A stretch of DNA of 64,000 nt from the NCBI GenBank assembly GCA_030141605.1, contig JAQGDQ010000137.1:436001-500000 (forward strand), given 5' to 3'. The notes below the pieces were generated by a model. The model was not told the origin of the DNA. It searched no databases and saw only the letters and a list, made by a program, of their open reading frames with translations. Positions 47,078 through 58,423 of the stretch are shown here, piece by piece (the first letter of the stretch is position 1; every line of letters starts with the position of its first letter). This stretch comes from Tubiluchus corallicola (taxonomy: Eukaryota > Priapulida > Priapulimorpha > Priapulimorphida > Tubiluchidae). Position numbers and translations under genes: made by a program.

Positions 47078-47599
47078 TATAAATGTTTCTATTACTACTA
47101 TTGCCGCCACCGGTTTATCATGTTGTTTTTTCAGCACAATCTTTCCAAAGCGAAGTAGCTTTTGAGTATTGTTTCTGTGCGCTATCATTAAGCTATTATC
47201 AAGCTAATATAAAGCAATTATCTTCCGACGACGAACTTGGATTCGATTTGATAAGCTTCTTTGTTTGTTTTTTTTACATTGTATTTAATTATGTATCCTA
47301 TACAGATCGTTTGCTGACCCCGTGTGCGTATTTAAAGGAAAAAAGCAAGTATATCCCCAAGAACTTTCTTCTCATAGTTACATTACTTAGCACTACGCTT
47401 ACGTGTTTGAAAAACTTATGTAATTTCAACAGAAAATTCTTAATAATTTAAAAATATTCGTGCCAACTGGTAAACGGCACAAACTCACTTTTCCAGTGTG
47501 CCCCCACTGCTTCATCAAAAAACACAATGTTGATCTCACTGACAGTATAAAGTAGTTTATACTTTTGCTTAGTCAATGAAGAGAACATGTTTCAAAGGA

Positions 47600-49450
47600 C
47601 TTACTGTTAAAATGGCTGTCCCTAATGGTCATCGCAGGAGTTTATACAGCGTTACTGCTAACACAAACTTTGCGCGTAATAAGACATCATAAAACTAATA
47701 CACTGATTTCACGAATTTTTAAGCTTTATTTACAAAAAGTTTTTTCTTATACTCTAAATGTAAAAGGCATAATTAAGCTAGTTTATTTATTGTTTCTCGA
47801 TTTTTTTAAATTTGGAGTGTGCATAAATTTGTTTATATTGTTATTTTGTGAAATGGGCATAACGCGCTGAAGACTATTTTCCAGTCTCAAACCACCTCCC
47901 ATAACTATAGCATTTTTTGCTACTTTCTGTAGTGCTCTATTCTTATGAACAGCCTAGCTTTAAATTACAAGTGAATAGTACACAAATTAGGCCCTATATA
48001 GCTTGCAACTTGTACCGAATGAAAATGTCTGTTTTTTCATTTCAGGATTTACAACTATGCCGGCTAAGAAGTAAATTATGTAAAATAAATTAAATTTAAA
48101 TAATTAACTTTTAAAGTTGAAATGATTCCTGTGATGGATTCTGTTTTAAAACTACAGCGTATTGTATTTGGAACTATTTATTTTTATCCAGTAATCGTTT
48201 GCGTTTATTAATGGCTCAATTTAAATGACATTTTATTTTTACACTTAATGTTGCTTAACTTCATTCTTGAATGTTTGCAAAATTTGGCTGGGGGGTTCCT
48301 ATAAAAAAATTGTGCAACAGAGACGTGAAACCACAGACAAAACTACCGTACGGCTGTGATTCATCGCTATAATATAATATAAGACATATCGATCGTCTAT
48401 TGTTCTATTGTGAACTAATTTATAGAAAATTAATTAATTCACCGCTCAAACTGTGCAATTTATCAATCGATCTTATTTATAAAAAATTTTCAGGTGTCAT
48501 TATTTCCAATACTGTAATGGACAAGGGAATGAGAGCAGCACGTACAGGAGACATCGCTAACACACAATGCGCGCCCCTACAAATATAGAAAAGACAGGAG
48601 CGCAGAGAAAGCTAACGCAGCCATACCTAAGAAAAATTTTCGATTGAGACTGCCAAGCAAGCGGACCATCTGTCAAATGTAAGTTTTATGTACAAAGTGT
48701 AGATTTTATTTAGCTAAACACAAAAATTTTTAAAGGAACGAACAAGTCACTCAGTACGTTGGGTTTATTTTACTGTTATCAATCACTTAGTAAACTTGGA
48801 AAAATACAAAAAAGGAATTTGCAAAGAACTGCCTATAAACCATTGATTTAAAATATATTATCTATGAATAGAAATTTTCATGCATGGTGGTTGCCACCAT
48901 TCACTTGAAAATCATGACGTAACTGGAAGACTTCATGGCTTAAACATTAAAAATTAGCTATTATTTTTTGTGAAATTTTTATACTTCTGGTGAAGATTGG
49001 CAGTGCGCTACGTTTCTTCAAGACGAATGGCATCATTGGAAGAAAAAGGGAAAATGCGAGCTTCCAAGCATGAAGTGATCGCTACTTTAAAGTGATTTTA
49101 TTAGTTAGACGAGGCGCTTATTGCAGTTTTATTACTAAATCCTTATAACATTGGAAATTCGCGAACTCCTAAAAATCTTTACCTTTCCTTTAATTTCTAA
49201 AATTTTGGTTCTTTAATTACTTAATTAGATGTTTCCCTAATTTGAAAGTTTCCCTAATTTGAAATTGTGGAAATTCAACAATGACTTAAAATGGCTGCAT
49301 CTAACTGTCCTTGCGAGACTTTAATGTGAAAAGTTTTATGCGGCTTTACTGCTAATACAAGATCTGTACGCAATAAGATTGCATGTAAGTGATACAAAAT
49401 TTCAAGGCGATTTTTTAACTTTATTTCTGGAGAACAAATATTCAACTTTG
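47600..49450 (+). repeat. Two diverged copies of one sequence (47600-47760, 49285-49450)
   Basis: Both contain TTAAAATGGCTG, then a shared order of blocks ending GCTTTACTGCTAATACAAG (or ACTGCTAACACAA), GTACGCAATAAGATTGCAT (or CGTAATAAGACATCAT) and ATTTCA. They are separated by about 1.7 kb of unique DNA. Nature unknown. Confidence 0.4.
48046..48089 (+). other. Possible terminal exon with poly(A) signal
   Basis: A good acceptor (TTTTTTCATTTCAG) is followed in phase 1 by GATTTACAACT and a short frame ending MPAKK and TAA at 48072-48074; AATAAA follows at 48084-48089. It may be the last exon of a gene starting at 43724, but the middle is not found. Confidence 0.25.
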
Positions 49451-49509
49451 ATAATTATTTTAGATTCAAATCAATCCTGATAATGTTCGGATGACACGAG
49501 GCAACACTA

Positions 49510-49566
49510 ACAACAGCAGCAGCGGCAGCAGCAACAGCAGCAACAACAGCAACAACAAGAACAAAC
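49510..49566 (+). repeat. (CAG/CAA)n repeat, target of the hAT insertion
   Basis: Mixed CAG and CAA triplets run directly into the GAACAAAC target site of the hAT element at 49567. Confidence 0.8.
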
Positions 49567-50277
49567 CAGGGGCGGAACTAGGAGGGGGCGAATTTGCGCC
49601 CCCCCCCGCCAAATCACGTGATTACATGTTACATGTCTGGGAATAGGGAAGACGACAAAGTTGTATCACCTAGAAAACGGCAGAAAACTTTAGACTTTTT
49701 TATCCAAGGAAGTAAAAAGGAATCAGCATGTAAAGATGCAACTGCAGAAGTCCAAAAAGATTATCCTGCCTCTGCCAGTGGAAAGGATCAATCAGTTTCA
49801 AAAGTTACAGAAGACGAGAAACAACCGGAGTCTTCTACTCATAACATGAACACAAGAGCAAATGACTTAGGGCCTGTGTCTGAGAAACCACGACAACCAC
49901 ATATGACGAAATATCCGAAAACTGGCCAAGGAAAGAATGCTCGTTCTTTTCAGTCTAGTTGGTTCGGGAAACGCTCATGGCTGGAGTACTCGAAGCAGAC
50001 AGACGCAGCATTTTGTTTTGCATGCAGGCATTTTGGTAAACAAAGACAGATTACTTGGACTGAAGTCGGATTTAAAAAATGGAAAGACGCAATGCATGAT
50101 ATGCAAAAGCACGAAGAGACGGAATCACACAAGGACATTATGGCAGATGAAGCAAGAGATGGAAGAAGAGAATTGCTAGCACTGTGAGTGAAACCATTAT
50201 TTAACCACTTCGGATACCTCGCCCTCCCAAAAATTTTTTGCCCCCCCCCCTGCTTGCCACATCTAGTTCTGCCCCTG
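49567..50277 (+). mobile_element. 711-bp hAT element with perfect 8-bp duplication GAACAAAC
   Basis: The ends CAGGGGCGGAACTAG and CTAGTTCTGCCCCTG are inverted over 15 bases with one mismatch. GAACAAAC is present directly outside both ends (49559-49566 and 50278-50285). The element carries only an N-terminal zinc-finger reading frame; the catalytic transposase domain is missing. Perfect duplications and a clean frame mark it as young. Confidence 0.9.
49633..50187 (+). CDS. TTF-type zinc-finger N-terminal fragment of a hAT/ZMYM1-like transposase
   Basis: 184 codons from the first ATG (MSGNREDDKV) to TGA. A basic, Ser/Thr-rich leader with RKRQKTLDFF is followed by a TTF-type zinc finger: FQSSWFGKRSWLEYS, then FCFACRHFG and a later ETESHKD, as in ZMYM1 and hAT transposases. 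The RNase-H-like catalytic region does not follow. The frame ends at CACTGTGAGTGA, which contains a good donor (GTGAGT), so this is probably exon 1 of a longer transposase whose later exons were lost. If expressed it could bind DNA without cutting. Confidence 0.7.
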   Translation: MSGNREDDKVVSPRKRQKTLDFFIQGSKKESACKDATAEVQKDYPASASGKDQSVSKVTEDEKQPESSTHNMNTRANDLGPVSEKPRQPHMTKYPKTGQGKNARSFQSSWFGKRSWLEYSKQTDAAFCFACRHFGKQRQITWTEVGFKKWKDAMHDMQKHEETESHKDIMADEARDGRRELLAL

Positions 50278-50289
50278 GAACAAACATCA

Positions 50290-51960
50290 AGAATATGACA
50301 GTGTAGCAGTCGATTCATAAAAAAAAGTCCTATGGTGCTGTGGATATTCCAAAATCATGGCAGCAGCAGCAGCAGCAAAGCATCTTCCACATTGCAACAG
50401 GTTTGCCAAGCAATCTGTTAAGGTTATGTAAATATTATTGATTTTACGTTGTCATAGAATGCCAATATTGACCCTGTTACTGATATTGACTCTCTCCAAA
50501 CATAGAAAATTAATTGCAATCAAATTTCGTTTTTACAAAAGTGGTTATAATTTGTTAAATGTGACATTTTGCATAATTGAAAATGTTGTTTTGAAACAAT
50601 CATTTTCTCCAACTGTTCTCTGCATTAATTTGCCCTATTTTTTCTCGAATTTTTAGGACAGCGCCTGTTCACGAATCTGTATTTCTTTTTTTAGATCGCC
50701 TCTCTTGAAAATGGCCTAGCGTCGAACTTTTGTTTGAAATCGTCCCTCTAGCTGTAGATATTAGGTGCAATTTGAAATTAATATTCTTAACAACAGTTGT
50801 GGCAAAGTAGACTGTATTGTTCTTTAAATGACAAGAAAAGGCCCAGTTAAAGCAAGTCTCAGAAAATCGTCCCCCCAAAAATCGCAACGGCGTGTATAGT
50901 AAATTTGCGTATTGTAAAACACAAAAACACCACCTAGAAGAATTCGTACTTAAATGGTTCTTCTTCAAGACAGCCATAAAATGTAGCAGAACTTTTGAAA
51001 ACTGTGTCGTTACACAAATACATGCGTTTCAATTCGAATCGACCCTCTAAAATTTGGCATTACTGTATGAAATATTACGCCCCTAATGAGTGAACAGGAA
51101 ACTGAGAAATGGATAACGATTTCAAAAATAACTTTAGAAAAAAATTCCGTCCTTCAATTCACAAAATAATTTTTTAGAACCATTTATATGCTTAGTGAAG
51201 TAACTAGTGAAGTAACTAGCACTTCAGTGTATGTGGTCCCGTTTAGGTTTTATACAAGAGGAGTAACTAACAGTAATACTAAGTCGAGTCCAAAAAGAAA
51301 TTAGGAGATAGGAATTAAAAATTAGCATAAAAGGTGCTAATATTTAAGCAATGAAGTTACTTTTACTCAAAACATAATACAATATAGCACAAAACAATTT
51401 TTTTTGTTCAAATTCAATTGTCTATTTTTGTTTTTACTAGATGCATCCCAATCCGCTTGCATGTGTTAGTATCATGATGGGCGTGTATAGAAGGGGGGGG
51501 GCAAAAACATTTTTAATTTTGCAGCAACAATCTCTTTCAGTTCAGTGTTTCCTTCAACAGGTTTTCCTTAATAGTAACTAGAATCCGGGCCTGCTACAAC
51601 CATTCAACATTGCTAATAAGACCATAATCTCATTGCTAGTAAGACCATTAAGGCCTTAAATATTCAAATCTGAGCTTTCTACATGGGCTTCAATTTACGT
51701 TTTGGGACGTACAGACAACATGAAGCCTGTCACTGAAGTCACTCTGCTGCTTGAGAAGTTAGATCACAAGCTATGAAAAGGGAAGGCAAATGAAGGCAGG
51801 GTGGTCAAGCATATTACAAGGTAGATTCCGCCCTGTTGAGTGTGTAACGTACCAGACAAGAGCTCTGCCCTCAGACTCATCGCTAGCAGGGTGAGGGTTG
51901 AGGGTCAACATCTGATTTGGGTCAACAGCTGTGGTCAGGTTTTAGTGTATCCTGTAATGG
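50290..51960. other. Intergenic, no gene seen
   Basis: AT-rich DNA with a short GCA-triplet run at about 50360 and a G-run at 51493-51500. I found no supportable exon. Confidence 0.45.
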
Positions 51961-52004
51961 TGAACTATGGGTAAAGCTTTAGTCACTCTTTCACTCTTTT
52001 CCTC

Positions 52005-52135
52005 TCTCTCTCTCCCTTCTCTCTGTCATTCGCTCTCTTTTCTTTCATTTTCTCTCTCTCTCTCTCTCGCTCTCTCTCTCTCCCCTCTCTCCTCTCTCTC
52101 TCTCTCTCTCTCGCTCTCTCTCTCTCCCCTCTCTC
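52005..52135 (+). repeat. (CT)n microsatellite
   Basis: Interrupted CT/TC repeat of about 130 bases. The frames through it are low-complexity artefacts. Confidence 0.95.
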
Positions 52136-53439
52136 AATTCGTTGACTATCAATGGGACATTCCAATACCCAGTCTTCAGGAATTTCTTTATAAATGTTAA
52201 ATCTCGTAACTTTACTAATTTATCAGGTTGAATTTTTACCATGGAACTATTAGGAGCTTTTTGCAGTAACTGTTTTGTCATAAGTGTCTGACTTGCAGAA
52301 TTTTGCAAAGTGATCATGATATTTCAGTGAAGGGGACTGTGATGACTAGGATGTAAGATGTAATTTAGCATAACTCAAAATTGATTTTATGAACATTTGC
52401 ATAAAAGTGAAACATTTGCGTCATCGTGTTGCTCACAACCCAAGGTTTTCTCGGTCACTGTATGGCTGATCTTAGGAAAAATTTGGAGAAAAATAGATTA
52501 ACTATTTGATATTTAATGCATTTATTGGAAACAAGTTTACTTTCCACTATCAAATATTACAGAGTCGGAGAATTGATTCTTTAGTCTGATATTCGTTATG
52601 AGTTTTAACAAAACAGACTTTTACTTCATTTTCAAGCTGCTGCCTGCTTCTAGTACAGTAATTAAGTAATTAGTGATAACTAGTAATAATTAGTGCCGAT
52701 AATTAATAGTATTACATTAGGTCATTATTACAAGGCATAATAAGGAAGGCCCATAGCTGCTAGATAAGGATGTAATTAGAAAAGTGGAGCTTCTTCAGCC
52801 ATGAGCGTGTTTTTCTAATTTAAGTAACATCTTTTTGGCACAAATTTCATGACAATTTCGCTAGATGGCTTAAGAAACCCCACCCTTAGTTATAATGTAC
52901 TAATATTAAAATTAACTAATTCATAGTTATTTAGGATTACACTCAAAATTTTACAAAATTAGCAATTCGCGCGAAGTTTGGTCAGGGGTGATACAAAAAT
53001 CTGCAGCTATATTTTGTAAAATTTTGACTATCTTAATTAAGATTCAATTTAGTTAGTTAATTAGTTTTAATTGAGAAATTGATTCGTAATTACTAACTCC
53101 CCTATATTAGCAGAATGGCAGTGATGGCAGCTTGAGTTGTGAAGTATTAGATGATTAAAAGCTTTTAAAGTAGCGCTCTTGTAATTTTATAAAATGCTTT
53201 TTGATTTTTATGATGATTTGTTTATTATGTTTGGATCTCTTATTAGACCTCTTATGGTTAGATGTCAAATTTTGACTCTTTTCAGAGGCTTTATGTTTAC
53301 TCAAATGGAGTTGACGACTTCGTCAAAATGAAGAAAAACAAAACACATTTTCCCGCTGGACATTTCTCAACTATTTTATTTTGCTAAAATTATCATTATT
53401 TTTCCATTAACGTGCTTGAAATTAAGTGAGCAACCAATT

Positions 53440-53745
53440 TTTTTTGCCCGCCATGGATGCCACTAAAAATTCAGAATTCAACTTTTCCGCTGTGCACACG
53501 CATGAGCTGCCGAATCTGTTTAGTTCGTCACAAACACAACTCAACTGAGAGGTACAACACCCGTTTTTGTGCAATGCTTTCCGAAATGCAGGCTCTAGTG
53601 TACGTCTAACTAGCGAATGGCGAAATGCAGTTAACAGTGAAGAACTAGTGGTGCGAACGTGAAATTGTGTCTGTATTAATAATTCTTTCACGTAAGTCAT
53701 TTTTGAAAAAGTAGTATGTAAAAACAAAATTTAATATTGCAGAGC
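53440..53745 (-). repeat. Dispersed repeat family, copy 3
   Basis: Read on the minus strand it contains TTCGCTAGTTAGACGTACAC and GGTGTTGTACCTCTCAGTTG, and starts near TTACGTGAAAGAATTATTAA, matching the copy at 39606-40033. It appears shorter than the other two copies. Confidence 0.6.
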
Positions 53746-54339
53746 TTTTCCTTATGGTTTGAGGTTTTGTACAAGAGAACGTAGGAATTACTGTAATTGT
53801 CAGTCATTTTTAATTCTGATTTATGTTCGGGAACTCCATTTTTTTAGCTAAAAATACCAATTTACTAACTAATGCTTTATAAGTGGGATTTAAATTTAAT
53901 CAATTTTTTATTGCAATCTGTCACGTTATTCTCCAAGTTGTTTCAATTCTTAGTTGTTGATTCTTATTGCTCAGTAACATTAAAATTTGACTGTGAGAGT
54001 TAACACACAACAAGAACTTTTTGCTGAAAGAAAAACACCACATAATCGTGAGGAGTGCTCCAGTGAAAGTTTGGTAAGCAGAGCAATTTTTCTGTTTTAC
54101 CTAGGAAAGCGAAGCATTTTTTCTGTTCTACCTATGATTTTGTATTGAATGCGAGAGCTAACTAAGAAAAACTGATATAATATAGTTTTTAAATACAGTT
54201 CGTCACTCTGGAAGCCAAGATCCAATGCTCAAATAACGGGGCCTGTCACTAATGTTGGGTGCTATATAATTTTTTGAAGTTTCACGAATGCAAAGTCATG
54301 ATTGATAAATTGGTTTGATTACTTAAAGTAAAAAAATGT

Positions 54340-55400
54340 TATTAAGAGTCATTCCATGAGAAATCAGCAAAATAGTGGAAGGTGACAAATCACCGATTTT
54401 GTTCATATTCACAGGGTTTGATGGTCCCCTCAGATGTACCCCACAGCCAAAATATTAGATTTCAGAAATGAGCCGTTTCTGAGAAAAGCCGCCATTTTGA
54501 TTTTTTTCGGATTTTGGCCATTTTGGCCATTTTGGCGTAAAAAACTGCCCATTATTTCTCACGTTATTACAGACAGTAAATGAGCGATCCAGCACTAGTT
54601 AATTGGTGATATATATAGTAGGGGTCTTACCCTACCGTACCATTATCGTTGCCATATTGAACCTCCTTTTCAGTTGTTGTCATCAGATTGCAAAAGATAC
54701 GTGTCTGCTGCTGCTGAATTTAGACGCCATTTTGAAATCCCCATAACTCCACTGGGGCGGGTATCGGTAGACTAATCAATATATTTTTATTTGCAGCTTG
54801 ACTAGTCCTACAAATGTATGAAATAAAATTTTGGCCAGCGATCTCCCAAGAGTCCAGAATTTTTAGCCAAAGTTGCTCTTTTTTGCCATTTTCACAACCT
54901 TGACCTATATTTAGCTATTCGCCTTTGGATGACGGTGTTGCCATTAGAATCGATACAAAGTGCAGCAAAGTCAATGTTTATAGTAGTAATGGACTGGCTT
55001 TAGATGTCTGGGCACTCCTAGCAACCAGGCCCCTCATCAGGGGGCCGCATTCCCTTCGAAGGGCCCCTGTGACGATTACAACATAGTGATTTTTATAATC
55101 TGTATAAAACACGGAATAGTTTCATGTACATAATAACAGTTTCGTGTCCAAGTGCTCGGGCTATATACCTATGGCCCGTGGATCAATACGGGGGCCTCGG
55201 GAGGCCCCCACTGTCTACAGCTGACATAGGTATTGGGTGTGGTGTCTGTCTAAAAGTGGGGCTTTTCGTTCTTGTATATGACAAAGTTTCTTGTTTATTT
55301 CAAGCAGCAAACCTTCTATCCAGCACCCTTGACGAAAATGAGAGGTTTTCGATCATCTATGAATCTTTTTTGCAATCCAGTTAACTATACTGCAAAACTC
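54340..55400. other. Repeat-like, partly GC-rich stretch with hairpins
   Basis: Motifs such as GGCCATTTTGGCCATTTTGG and four short GC-rich hairpins occur here. The longest is GGGGGCCTCGGGAGGCCCCC at 55190-55209, a perfect 9-bp stem. The sequence differs in base composition from its surroundings, suggesting inserted mobile DNA of unknown type. No coding frame can be supported. Confidence 0.35.
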
Positions 55401-57280
55401 TTGACCAGATACTGACCATTCCCGATAAAATTATTTTACGTTGCTTTTTGGGATTGAAATATTTGGTGCGGTTTGCTTCATAAATCCAAGTATTTACATA
55501 TAGTTTAATTAAAAATTTAAATACTACACTTATTGAGAAGACTAAAGTAGAGCTGAAACCGTTTACTGATTTTATTGCAAAATTGGCAATAAAACTTACA
55601 ATTCAAATTTTTGTAACAGATTAGTTGTATTTCTTAAACTCTGTTCAGCTCAATGAAAGGGCGCAAAAAGTCCGTTGTAGATGCTAGGTAAAAGATGTCA
55701 ATTTTTAATTTTTCTTCAAAAGGTCAAGGTAAAAAATATTTTTGTATTGGGTCATATAATAATTATGAAAATCGGGACATGTACAACACCATCAATGTTG
55801 TGTTTCAAATTGTGTTACAGACTGTCAAAGTGGAGGGCAATGTTCAAACTGAAGACACGCCTGTTCTTCAAAAACGAATTGAATCGAATTTGATATTTTT
55901 TGTCATTTTTTACCTTTGTTAACTGTATATAACTAGTTAATGTATATATTTATTCAAACAACAATGACCTTATTACCAGTTAATCAAGTCAAGTATTTTG
56001 CCGAACAGATTACACTTTTTATACGATGAATGGTATCGAAAATTTTAATTTCATTTTAATTTTAATGCCTAGACAGAAAAAATGAATGTTAATTTGATCA
56101 AATGAAAACACTGAATGACCTGATACATTATTTACTAACAACTGCTGTAATTAAACGAACTTTGTATTCTGTTTGTAAAATATGCATAACTCTTACATTT
56201 TAATGTTTTAATTATAATTGCATTTGTCTGTCTTTCTGTTGTGCAGTACTTAATCATTAATCACGAAAATAATATAGTACTGTACAACCGTGCACAACCA
56301 GAATAATACAGGCTAATATGAGGCAGTAAAACCAATAGCAAGGTTAACGATAAGTTGAATGAAAAGTGATTGTATTCACAAATTTCGGTAAGTTTCAGAA
56401 ACTTCTCGACAAATAGAAATGAATTATGGAATTATACGTTTTCATTATTTAGTCAAATAAATTGAATTGAATACGCGATGTTCTGAAATGACATATGGAT
56501 TTACAAAAATTAGAAGAATCAATTTTTTAAAGTTTGTAGACAAAATTTAACAAGCCATAATGATTATTACATGTCTTATATTGTAACATCGCTACAGCTC
56601 ACAGTCATATTGGCTTTATTAATATTATAATAATTTGAAACATTGTTAAACAATAATTTTAATATTTTTTCATTTCTGGGGACACGGCTTTTTTATTAAA
56701 AAAAGAAGAAAGAATAAAGTTGTAAAAAATATAATAAAAAAATCCTTAAATGGCAAATCCAAATGGCTTAAAAAATGAAGTTCATAAAGATCTTCGAAGG
56801 GTTGTCACTGTCCGATGAAATACATGCAGGTTTTATGATTTCTTTAACCTGGAAATGCTAATTATAGACGAGTGATGTGTCAGCGATTGAGGACACTGTT
56901 TATAAGTCGACTGGAAGCGGATCAGAACTAAATAATTGTCTTCATCGCCACTCGGATGAGGGAGTGTGACATTGATGTTTGTCGATATGAAATGGAGGAG
57001 CCATTCAAGGAGTTGTTGAAGATCCTATATGACGTGGCATAGTTGATGAGAAATAGAGATGCTACATAGACAGAATAAAGCACAGTGCACCACCTTCGAC
57101 CAACTCACTGTGTGTGTGGACAGGCTGTGCGAGAATTGAATTCATTTTTTGAATTATTATGTTGTTCTTTTTCAAGTTAATTCATTACCAATACAATACC
57201 TGCTCTTATAACAGTACTCAGTAAACAATTTTAGCCTTTAGAATATTAATTTGTCATACCTGCCCTCATAAAGCTACTCA
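55400..57280. other. Intergenic, no gene seen
   Basis: AT-rich sequence with short chance frames only; no repeat or RNA gene recognised. Confidence 0.45.
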
Positions 57281-57284
57281 ATTA

Positions 57285-57713
57285 CCGTATATACTCGCAT
57301 ATAAGCCGACCCCCTAAACTGCTTTAAAATGGCCAGTTTTTGCAAAAACCCGTATATAAGCCGACCATCAACTTGTCTAATTTTACTCCATACCCAATCA
57401 ACAAAATTGATCCCTTTTTGTCACATATATTTATACATTTTTAATATTTTTTATCTAATGAATACAAAAAGCAGACATTTATTGAAATGTGAATTTTTTC
57501 TAAAAAAAGTGGGTGGACGGCGATCCCCCTCCAATACACCACTGGTGACACACAACCAAATAAAGAGTCAGATAGCGATGAAAATGTGCCTGGAAAATTG
57601 GCATTAGTGTCTGTCCTTGTGTTCATTTTGTTTCATGCGCATATAAGCCGACCCCCTGATTTCAGTATTGTATTTTATAGTTCTAAATTCGGCTTATATG
57701 CGAGTATATACGG
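57285..57713. mobile_element. MITE, TIR CCGTATATACTCGCATATAA, TA duplication
   Basis: The ends CCGTATATACTCGCATATAA and TTATATGCGAGTATATACGG are perfect inverted repeats flanked by TA. The word ATATAAGCCGACC recurs inside both arms. About 429 bases, no coding content; a Tc1/mariner-type insertion is likely. Confidence 0.85.
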
Positions 57714-58423
57714 TAAGTAACTTTGGCTGCTAGAATATTAATTTGACGCTATAAATGTGTTTATGTGAGTTTCTGTGTGTTACTGTATTGTTATTTATTG
57801 TTGTAACTGTATTTTGAATATGAACTTTAAGTTTGGAACTAACAATAAATCAATCAATCAAATGAGAAAACCTGTAGAGGTGAATTAATAAAATTGTTTT
57901 ATCAGTTTAATGTATGCTCAAGATTTCATTCCTAAAATAAAAAACTTCGTGAGTGAAAGTTTTTTGTGATGAAAAAAATTCCAATGCTGCACAAACCTGT
58001 AAATGTAAAATTTTAGGTCGTTTCACTCATATTGCTATGAAATTACTTTCCAGTTTCATGGGACTAAAGTTAAGTGCAAAAATAACTAATTTTTTATGCA
58101 ACCTGAATCCTTCAACGAAAACCTGGCACAGTAGTAAAACAAAAATCTTAGCAATGAAAAGCATAATTTCAGTTACACATATTTAGTGGTACAAAACTGC
58201 ATGTAAAATGCATGAATTTTGATATTGTATCTCAACAATGTAAGAACAGCGCTGAATTGAATAATGTGAACAAGTAAAATTATAAAACTGTCTAGCTTTG
58301 CAAGGTACATTCCTTGTACTCATACAACCTTAAATTCAAATCTATATTAATTGCATGTGTAATTTAATTTTTAAACTGGTTTGTTGTGAAATGCTAAAAA
58401 TTACTTCAGCAACTTTCCACAAA

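Noticed and set aside
47083-47451. 122-codon hydrophobic frame starting with poly-Leu
   Set aside because: Looks like a signal peptide, but it begins just outside a MITE end, has no homologue I recognise and no conserved Cys pattern.
49681-49710. PIP-box look-alike QKTLDFF in the hAT zinc-finger frame
   Set aside because: The spacing is one residue short of Q-x-x-L-x-x-F-F.
51967-52317. Frames through the CT-rich block
   Set aside because: Low-complexity products of the (CT)n repeat.
55124-55384. 86-codon frame
   Set aside because: It runs through the GC-rich hairpins and shows no protein motif.
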